Origin: Chloroflexi bacterium 54-19
GTDB taxonomy: Bacteria; Chloroflexota; Chloroflexia; Chloroheliales; Chloroheliaceae
DNA: 64,000 nt
Reading direction: 5' to 3'
Assembly: GCA_001898225.1 (NCBI GenBank)
Contig: MKTJ01000004.1
Span: forward strand, 117,531 to 181,530
Below the pieces are notes generated by a model that had not been told where the DNA came from, made no database searches, and saw only the letters and a program-made list of their open reading frames with translations. Both the position numbers and the translations under genes were made by a program. Positions 57,764 to 64,000 of this stretch are shown piece after piece. The stretch's first letter is position 1. Each line of letters begins with the position of its first letter.

Positions 57764-59695
57764 ATGAATTGGAAAAAGAATATGTCTAAAGTACCGATTG
57801 AAGTTTTATTATCGGCCCGCCTTTTTGTCTATCCAAAGGTTCACGGAGAAAAACTTTACTTTATCAGCAACATGGGCCAGGGCGGCCATTTCAGCCTGTA
57901 CTCGATGGATTTAAACGGCAGTCTGCCCCAACCACTCCTACCACCCCAGCTTGCCCTTCAAAATCCCTCTTTGATGAACGGCCCTTCTTTTGTTATTTTC
58001 CCATCCCTGGGTAAAATCCTGGTCATGCTCGACCACGATGGCGACGAAAATTACCAGCCGATGTTTATCCCGCTCGACGGTGGCCTGCCCGAACCGGCCC
58101 TGGGCGACCGTTTGCAGAATTTCAATGTCACCGTCAACCACGCCGACACCGATAACAACCTGCTTTACCTGGCTACTGAAAGCCGGACTGCCGCGCTGTG
58201 CCAGGTCTACCGGGCTAACCTGTCTACCGGCGAATTTAGCCTTTTAAAGGAAGACCGCTGGACCAATTTCGTCACCGGGGTCACGGAGGATAACCACCGG
58301 GCTATCCTGTCCGAAGGTTATTCAACGGGTGATAACGTGCTTTATGAGTGGCAGGAAGGGGAGACCGCCCCCCGCTTGCTCTATGGCGTACCCCTTGCCG
58401 ACCGGGCACCCGGCCAGGAAGTCCCGCTCAACAGCCTTGGCGGGGCCGAATATGTCAGCGGTGACCAGGGATTGCTACTTTCCACCTCTATTTTCGAGGA
58501 TACCTACGGCCTCGGCTATCTCGACCTTGCAAAGCCGGGCGAAATTTTGTCGGTAAAAGTTAGCGGAACGGTCCATAATGGTGCGGGTGAGTTTGAAGGC
58601 TTTACCCACCTGCACGACAACCGTTTTACGGCCCAATACAATATAGATGGGGTCTCCTGGCTTTACGAAGGCGAGTTCGATGAAGCCGCTCGCGAACTGC
58701 GGCTCGATACGGTTATCGTGGGGGAAGGTGAACTGGCAAACGGAGTGCTGGAAGCAGCCAATTACGACAAAGAAAGCGACCGTTTCGCCCTGTCGTTCTC
58801 GACAGCGACCTCACCCAGCCAGCTTTACACTGTCGGGAAGGACCGCACGAAGCGGGTCGCCCATACCCATGAGCGCATCCTGGGGGTCAAACCGGAATGG
58901 CTCTCCCCCGGCGAGGATGCCTCTTTTACCTCGTTTGACGGCTTGCGAATTTCGGCCCGGCTTTATCTCCCGGCCCCGGTCCTCGGCTACACCGGCAAGC
59001 GGCCCCTGGTCTACTATATCCACGGCGGTCCCCAGGGCCAGGAGCGGCCCGATTTTACCTGGTTCTCGATGCCACTCATTCAGTTTTTGACTCTCAACGG
59101 TTTCGCGGTTTTCGTGCCAAACGTGCGCGGGAGCGTCGGCTATGGCTTGAGCTATACCAAGCGGGTGGACCGCGATTGGGGCGGGCAGGACCGCCTCGAC
59201 CACGTCCACGCCATGAAGTTGTTATCGCAGGACGACCGGGTCGATACCGGGCGGGCCGGGGTGATTGGCCGCTCCTATGGCGGCTATATGACCCTGACCC
59301 TGGCAAGCCGCCATCCTGATTTCTGGAAAGCGGCGGTAGACATGTTCGGTCCGGTCAACCTGTCAACCTTTATCGAGCGCGTCCCGGCCACCTGGCGGCC
59401 TTACTTCGCCCTCACCATTGGCGACCCTGCCAACGAAAAGGACCGTCCTTTCCTGGACGAGCGTTCCCCCAGCACCTACGCGGACCAGATTCAGGCGGCG
59501 ATGCTGGTCATCCAGGGGCAGAACGACCCTCGCGTCACCGAGATAGAGTCCCGCGAACTGGTCGAAAGGTTGCGCTCGGAGGGCAAATCGGTGGATTACT
59601 TGCTCTTCCCGGATGAAGGCCACGATGTCTTAAAATTCTCTAACCGGGCTACCTGTTACAACCGGATAACCGCTTTCTTTTCAGCGCATCTTTAA
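57764..59695 (+). CDS. S9-family peptidase (acylaminoacyl-peptidase-like)
   Basis: This 643-residue cytosolic serine peptidase has an N-terminal beta-propeller (about 1-370) and a C-terminal alpha/beta-hydrolase domain. Catalytic Ser lies in GVIGRSYGGYMTL (G-x-S-x-G), Asp in VIQGQNDPRVTE, and His in FPDEGHDVLKF. It has the oxyanion start PLVYYIHGGPQGQERPDF. MNWKKNM may instead start at the second Met (57782), which has GGAAAAAG in front. No signal peptide. It is a single gene separated from the glycosyltransferase run by about 100 bases. Confidence 0.93.
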   Translation: MNWKKNMSKVPIEVLLSARLFVYPKVHGEKLYFISNMGQGGHFSLYSMDLNGSLPQPLLPPQLALQNPSLMNGPSFVIFPSLGKILVMLDHDGDENYQPMFIPLDGGLPEPALGDRLQNFNVTVNHADTDNNLLYLATESRTAALCQVYRANLSTGEFSLLKEDRWTNFVTGVTEDNHRAILSEGYSTGDNVLYEWQEGETAPRLLYGVPLADRAPGQEVPLNSLGGAEYVSGDQGLLLSTSIFEDTYGLGYLDLAKPGEILSVKVSGTVHNGAGEFEGFTHLHDNRFTAQYNIDGVSWLYEGEFDEAARELRLDTVIVGEGELANGVLEAANYDKESDRFALSFSTATSPSQLYTVGKDRTKRVAHTHERILGVKPEWLSPGEDASFTSFDGLRISARLYLPAPVLGYTGKRPLVYYIHGGPQGQERPDFTWFSMPLIQFLTLNGFAVFVPNVRGSVGYGLSYTKRVDRDWGGQDRLDHVHAMKLLSQDDRVDTGRAGVIGRSYGGYMTLTLASRHPDFWKAAVDMFGPVNLSTFIERVPATWRPYFALTIGDPANEKDRPFLDERSPSTYADQIQAAMLVIQGQNDPRVTEIESRELVERLRSEGKSVDYLLFPDEGHDVLKFSNRATCYNRITAFFSAHL

Positions 59696-59702
59696 ACCTT
59701 GA

Positions 59703-59740
59703 ATCTAAAGGCGGCCAGTTCAAGTTAGCCGCCTTTAGAT
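59703..59740. terminator. Long hairpin after the S9 peptidase
   Basis: A perfect 13-bp stem (59703-59715 with 59728-59740, core AAAGGCGGC/GCCGCCTTT) with a 12-base loop lies just after the stop. No T-run follows, so it is a weak or factor-assisted terminator, or a 3'-end stabiliser. Confidence 0.6.
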
Positions 59741-59866
59741 TAGAAAACCGGGTACGGGTAAAAAATATTACCGTTTATTAATGTAAGGGTCTATCCCGGG
59801 TCCCAATTTTACGCTATTATTCAAACAAGTTTTAAAACTTTTAGACCTGGCAACGGGAGCAGCGTC

Positions 59867-60835
59867 ATGGATTTGCCTACGGCCCCGCTAAATATCCGGC
59901 CCGAACCTACCCGGCCTCGCGTTTCGGGTATCGCCTGGTTTATTCTCTTTTTCCTTATCGCGGATTTAATAATCCTGGCCGTAATTCTTAACTGGCTGAT
60001 TTCGCACTCCCCGGAGACCCAGGCTTACCAGTTGGCCGCCCCTACGGTAGCGGTACCTTCTCCAAGTGCGGCCCCGTTCATTCCCAATCCGCCCCTGCCG
60101 ACCGTCACGCCCGCACCTACCGAAACGCCTACCCCACCGCCGACCGCGACCCCGGTCCCACCGACCGCCACACCGCAACCAACTGCTACTCCCACGCCTA
60201 GCCAGCTTCTGGTTAATCCCAACTTCGAGTTAAGCTGGGGTATCGGCTGGCAACAGGCTACCGGTGACGACTTTGGCGGCCATACCGAAGTGAAATTGCT
60301 GAAACATCCCGCCATTAGCTCCAACGCCCTGACCCTCGACCATACCGGCCAGACCTTTACCTCGATTTACCAGTTGGTAAAAGTCCCGAGTTTACAGTTG
60401 CGGTTTTCCGGCCAACTGGCGGGTTACACCTCGACCAACGGCTTTTTTGGCGATAGCAGCGGCCTGACCGGGTTGGGTTTGAATTTCTACTATGCCGGTC
60501 CCGACGAGGCCGACCCCAACCAGCCTGACGCCAGCCTCCTTTATGTCACCGGCAGCAAATTCAGGAACGGGCGGGCCTTTGGCCTATACCCACTGGCTGA
60601 CAGCGCCAAACCTGGCACCGTAACGGTCCGTTCCTTCGATACACGCGGCCAGACCATCACGATTGCCAACCTGCAAACCGAAGTCCAGCGCAGTCTGCCG
60701 GGTCTCGACCTGAGGCAGGTCCAGGCGGTTGGTATCACCCTGTTCGCGGGCGGCAGCGACAACTGCAACCCCGACGAGTGCATCGCCCGGTTGTATGCTG
60801 GGTCTTTTCAGCTTAAACCTCTCAATTACAATTAG
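59867..60835 (+). CDS. Surface protein: membrane anchor, Pro/Thr linker, jelly-roll-like domain
   Basis: This 322-residue protein has an N-terminal membrane anchor (about 22-46), a Pro/Thr-rich spacer (62-118, repeats such as TPTPPPTATPVPPTATPQP) and a C-terminal beta-rich domain (120-322). The domain starts with LLVNPNFELSWGIGWQQA, a phrase typical of CBM4/9-like or discoidin-like jelly rolls, and has three cysteines in NCNPDEC region. It is probably displayed outside, perhaps binding sugar. Function unknown. The linker is like those in the pilin and sortase of this window. Confidence 0.7.
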   Translation: MDLPTAPLNIRPEPTRPRVSGIAWFILFFLIADLIILAVILNWLISHSPETQAYQLAAPTVAVPSPSAAPFIPNPPLPTVTPAPTETPTPPPTATPVPPTATPQPTATPTPSQLLVNPNFELSWGIGWQQATGDDFGGHTEVKLLKHPAISSNALTLDHTGQTFTSIYQLVKVPSLQLRFSGQLAGYTSTNGFFGDSSGLTGLGLNFYYAGPDEADPNQPDASLLYVTGSKFRNGRAFGLYPLADSAKPGTVTVRSFDTRGQTITIANLQTEVQRSLPGLDLRQVQAVGITLFAGGSDNCNPDECIARLYAGSFQLKPLNYN

Positions 60836-60877
60836 GCAATTTGCTTTTGCGGAAAACTGAAAGTGAGTTAACCCCTT

Positions 60878-61987
60878 TTAACTACCCAGACCGGTTGGCA
60901 AAACTACTCGCACGATAGTCTGGACGCCTGGTTCGCTCTTTATGCTCAAATCCCCGTTATAGGCTTCCACCAATTGTTTGACTATTATCAGTCCAAGCCC
61001 TAAGCCCTGCTGCTCGAATTTGTCCCGGTCAAATTGCGAGAAGATACCTACTTTATTAATCTGATCCACGCTCATACCCCGGCCCTGGTTCTGGACCAGT
61101 AAAATCAGTTTGGTGGTGTCGGGCGTAAAGCGAGTTGTCAGGGTTACCGGGGAACCTGCCGGAGAAAAGTTAAAGGCGTTATCTACCAGTTCTTCCACCA
61201 ATTTTTTAAAGTGTTCGACCTTTAGCTTGACCGGGGCGTCCGCCATCAAATTTAATTTCAAATCGGTTTGGCGGGTATACTGGCGGGCTTTTTCCTGGGC
61301 CATCACGTTCAGCAGGTCGGCGGAGCTCTTTATCAGGTTGCTTCGCAGGGCCTGAAGCTTATCGGGGTCGCGCACCAGGATTTCAAGCTCGGTCCTGAGC
61401 AAAAAGTTTTGCATCTGGCGGCGCAGACGGGTGGTCATATTGTGGATGTTTTGGCCCATTTCGCGGATTTTGGGAGGGTCAATCGAATCGGCGTGTTTAA
61501 CCAGGATTTCCGAAGACATCAAAATGACCGACAGCGGGGTCATTAGTTCGTGAGGCAGAAAATTGGTAATCTTATTTCCCAGTTCGTTTACCTGGGCATC
61601 CGAATAGTTCTGAAGTATGGTCCGTTTGTTCAGGCGGCTCACTACCGCGTCGAGCAGTTCTTTTCGAAAAACCGGTTTGGTAAGGTAGTCATCCGCACCC
61701 AGTTCCATCCCCCGGCGTACATCCCTTTTATCGGTCTTGGCCGAAAGAAAAATAAAGGGGATTGTCATAGTCCGCGTTTCCTGGCGTAAAGCTTGCAAGA
61801 CCTGGTAGCCATCTATCTCCGGCATCATAATGTCGCAGATAATCAGGTCAGGTTCGACTTCGAAGGCTGCCTGGATACCGCTGAAGCCACTCCCCGCCTC
61901 GAATATCTCATAGCCCTCCCGCTTCAAAATCATAGACACCAATTCTCTACTATCTTCTTCGTCTTCAATAATCAGTATCTTTGTCAT
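60878..61987 (-). CDS. Receiver-histidine kinase hybrid (REC at N-terminus)
   Basis: This 369-residue soluble protein has residues 1-120 as an intact receiver (ILIIEDEEDSRELV, phospho-Asp in DLIICDIMMPEIDG, Lys in LTKPV), followed by HisKA (NFLPHELMTPLSVILMSSEIL, phospho-His at about 146), a helical region, and HATPase_c (ELVDNAFNFSPAGSP, QNQGRGMS, GLGLGLIIVKQLV). Such proteins receive phosphate and re-emit it, or respond through another kinase. No DNA-binding domain. It is alone, divergent from a 1.3 kb AT-rich region. Confidence 0.9.
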   Translation of the reverse strand: MTKILIIEDEEDSRELVSMILKREGYEIFEAGSGFSGIQAAFEVEPDLIICDIMMPEIDGYQVLQALRQETRTMTIPFIFLSAKTDKRDVRRGMELGADDYLTKPVFRKELLDAVVSRLNKRTILQNYSDAQVNELGNKITNFLPHELMTPLSVILMSSEILVKHADSIDPPKIREMGQNIHNMTTRLRRQMQNFLLRTELEILVRDPDKLQALRSNLIKSSADLLNVMAQEKARQYTRQTDLKLNLMADAPVKLKVEHFKKLVEELVDNAFNFSPAGSPVTLTTRFTPDTTKLILLVQNQGRGMSVDQINKVGIFSQFDRDKFEQQGLGLGLIIVKQLVEAYNGDLSIKSEPGVQTIVRVVLPTGLGS

Positions 61988-63279
61988 TCATACCTCATCC
62001 ACAATAAATCGAGCACTAAACAGGGACGCTACGTGGTAATTTGTCTCTCTATTATAATAATGAAAAATTCTTTTCGCTGCGATGACCCATAAGCCCTAGG
62101 AAAAAGTGGCTGAAATTCCTACCTGGGTTAATTGTACAATGCCTGAATATATAAACTCTACTCCTAGGATTTTTAACCTTGGCAGCAGGGGCTTTTGTTT
62201 GAAATTCTGGTTTTAGGTAGTAATAAGAGAATAATACCCTTCTCAATAAATTTAGCAAATCAATGAGGAAAATTACAAGAATTCACACACAGTTATTTGC
62301 AAAATCAATTCTTTAACATAATCAATTTGAGCTAAATATTGTTGTTTAAAATCAAGTTTTGACATGTTATGGGGCCAAATTCAACAAAAAACCTACCTGA
62401 AATAATCGAAATGGGTTATATTTATTATAGGTTGTATCTATTCTTAAGAAAGTTCTCTATTCGATTTTGTATTACTTTTATGTAATTCTTAGAATTCCAT
62501 ATAGCAAATTTAATAAATAAAACTTCTTTGCCCCAGAGAAACAGGGGAAAAAGGGATATTTCTATAAAGTTCCATAAATCTTGCTAATCTTTTATATAAA
62601 AAGCTGTGGACAGTTGATAGATTGGTTTAACCCTAAACCTGTTGGCAAACGGCCTAATTTTTGTTACCTTATGGCAGCTTCTAGCTCAATTTATTATTTG
62701 TAACAAATATTAAAATTTGGGCCAAGTCATCCGGTTTGGCTCCTGGGCAAATAAGATAAGTTCTTATTTGTTTTCAGAGATGTGTGGGCCAATTAACCGG
62801 TAAGATGGTTAATACGAAATAGAGAGGCGGATAACTACAAAAGGTTTCACCTAGTAACAACTGATGTTATTATCCGGCTTCTGGCAGTTCATTTCCTGAC
62901 ACTTGGCTGACTTATCCTGGACCTGGGGAAATTCTAACTTATTAGAGTATCGTAGCCAACAAAATAATTCTAAGTCTTAGTCATTGTTCTATCTCTCCTA
63001 CGGTACTGCTCTTGTCAGAGTATATGCTCGATTTATTTATTTCGTTGAGTTTGCTCTCATTTTTTTAAATCGGAAATCAGGGTTTTATATTATTAACCTG
63101 GTTTCATTCTCTTTTGCTAAAAACCGGCGGGCTTTTCTTAATAGAAAGCTGCAAAGCGCATCTCTTGTAGATGTGGCTTTACTTTGGTTTTGCTGGAATA
63201 ACCAGGTTAATTCTTCTGCTTTTTCTTGTTTTGACTCAGGTGGGGTATGCCTGAAAAGCAGTTTTGGAGGTATTATTTC
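61988..63279. other. 1.3 kb AT-rich non-coding gap
   Basis: No convincing gene, RNA or repeat array was found. Base content is clearly more AT-rich than the rest, with poly-A/T tracts and palindromes TTCTTAAGAA (62451-62460) and AATTCTTAGAATT (62484-62496). A 99-codon plus-strand frame from 62984 is hydrophobic but starts at TTG and overlaps the next gene's strong ribosome site, so it is rejected. The gap may be a long promoter/leader for the gene starting at 63280. Confidence 0.5.
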
Positions 63280-64000
63280 ATGATTTTGAAGACCCATTCT
63301 CTATTTAGTTCTAGAAAGATACGGTCTTGGCTCGGAATTATTATCCAGGTGTTGGTAAGCCTGCTTTTACTGGCGCTGACTCTCTGTTTCGCTTTTTTCT
63401 CAAACACAACTGACCCCTTACTTCATTCAAAAGCCGGTTTAACCCCCGAAATGCTGATGGCGGCCAAAGTGACCCTTGTGGATAACGACGGTCACCCCGC
63501 CCCCTACGCCGTTGCCACCCTTGATAATGTTCAACAGGCCCGCGCGGACGCCAATGGGGTGGTCTATTTCGATAATGTCATGCTACATGACAATTCTCTT
63601 AATATTATTTACCAGGGCCAGCATTACACGGTCCCAGTCCACCTGCATAATGCTCAGAATACGGTCAGCCTGGGTTTGAGCCAGGAAACGCACCTTACTT
63701 TAACGATGATTTCGGCGGCGCTCCTGGTAGCCTGGTTAATTTTCTGCCTGGTCTGTGCCATCAAAAAGTGGCGCCAGGTCCAACTGATACCGGAAAGAGC
63801 CCCGGCCTACGGAGTATTTCACCGGCTTACCCTCAAAACACGGCGAATGGTGGCTTTTAGCGCCCTGGCCCTGGCTTTTATCGTTGTATCCCTGGTCTTA
63901 AACCCTTTTAGTAACGCGGGAACGACCAATGCCGCCGGTGGTATCATTTCCACCCTGGCTGTGCCCACCAATCTCAAAGTCGAACAGGACGACAACAACG
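63280..64000 (+). CDS. Membrane protein with external Ig/Cna-B-like domain (runs off the window)
   Basis: The frame is open from the ATG at 63280 to the window edge, 240 codons. GGAGG lies nine bases before the ATG. It begins MILKTHSLFSSRKIRSW, then TM1 (about 16-40), an external domain of about 90 residues with beta-sandwich pattern (AKVTLVDNDGHPAPYAVATLDN, ADANGVVYFDNVML, typical of carboxypeptidase-regulatory/Cna-B-like folds), TM2 (about 145-165), a basic loop, TM3 (about 190-208) and a further external Thr/Gly/Ala-rich stretch. The full protein is larger. Adhesive or structural surface role inferred. Confidence 0.7.
   Translation, partial: MILKTHSLFSSRKIRSWLGIIIQVLVSLLLLALTLCFAFFSNTTDPLLHSKAGLTPEMLMAAKVTLVDNDGHPAPYAVATLDNVQQARADANGVVYFDNVMLHDNSLNIIYQGQHYTVPVHLHNAQNTVSLGLSQETHLTLTMISAALLVAWLIFCLVCAIKKWRQVQLIPERAPAYGVFHRLTLKTRRMVAFSALALAFIVVSLVLNPFSNAGTTNAAGGIISTLAVPTNLKVEQDDNN

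Noticed and set aside
62984..63283. 99-codon hydrophobic plus-strand frame in the AT-rich gap
   Set aside because: TTG start without a ribosome site, composition expected from AT-rich sequence, and overlap with the ribosome site of the next gene.
1..64000. CRISPR arrays, tRNA or rRNA genes, insertion sequences, prophage
   Set aside because: No regularly spaced repeats, tRNA-like cloverleaf, rRNA segments, transposase or phage structural genes were recognised.

Overview
The window is a 64 kb piece of bacterial chromosome, about 54 % GC by eye in genes and strongly AT-rich between them. I infer a Chloroflexota-like (Ktedonobacteria/Anaerolineae-type) bacterium from four things: an Flp-type pilin, a class F-like sortase and Thr/Pro-linker surface proteins alongside a System I cytochrome c maturation operon; several response regulators and hybrid kinases; frequent TTG/GTG starts with clear Shine-Dalgarno sites; and a DUF2342/zincin_2 protein next to cobalamin and Fur genes. 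The phylum is inferred, not proven. No rRNA, tRNA, CRISPR array, insertion sequence or phage module was seen.

Layout. 1-5.2 kb: a cut-off lipoprotein gene coupled to a Tat-exported M23 peptidase, a GNAT, an Flp pilin fused to a CBM2-like domain, a TIM-barrel amidohydrolase and a sortase. 5.4-11.1 kb: housekeeping genes rlmI, nfo and moeA, an AraC regulator, a DUF1398 protein and murI. 11.3-15.6 kb: a solitary DNA methyltransferase, two receiver proteins (one without its phospho-acceptor Asp), a PGRP-type amidase and CsbD. 15.8-20.6 kb: a GT-C-like membrane protein, a divergent TetR/ketopantoate reductase-like pair and an unknown membrane protein. 20.8-28.5 kb: a minus-strand ccm cluster ordered ccmE, ccmF, CcmI-like/zinc ribbon, an SAH/MTA-deaminase-like amidohydrolase, ccmA, ccmB, ccmC, ccmD. 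28.8-37.5 kb: an MtrA-like/DUF4346 protein, repeats, a deoxynucleoside kinase, gyrA, a DUF885 protein, and an alkyladenine glycosylase coupled to an Old Yellow Enzyme. 37.7-45.5 kb: Nudix, then a MacAB-like export operon with an 872-residue adaptor, divergent from an OmpR-type two-component system. 45.6-49.7 kb: a membrane protein, zincin_2, cobO and a Fur-family gene. 50.1-57.7 kb: a PAS hybrid kinase and a close-packed run of small membrane, zinc-finger, TPR, GT2, GNAT, coiled-coil and GT4 genes. 57.8-64 kb: an S9 peptidase, a surface-anchored protein, a receiver-kinase, a 1.3 kb AT-rich gap and the start of a membrane protein that runs off the end.

The parts most worth attention are the pilin-CBM fusion; the atypical ccm cluster (CxxxY-type CcmE, a CcmI-like protein carrying two zinc ribbons, no CcmG or CcmH in view); the MtrA-like protein in a probable non-methanogen; the 52-57.7 kb glycosyltransferase run, in which two neighbouring proteins share a W-Y-x-x-P-I/Q-Q/Y-N-A-A module; and the uncoupled receiver pair at 12.4-13.9 kb. 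All function calls come from reading translations and motifs by eye. No database search was run.
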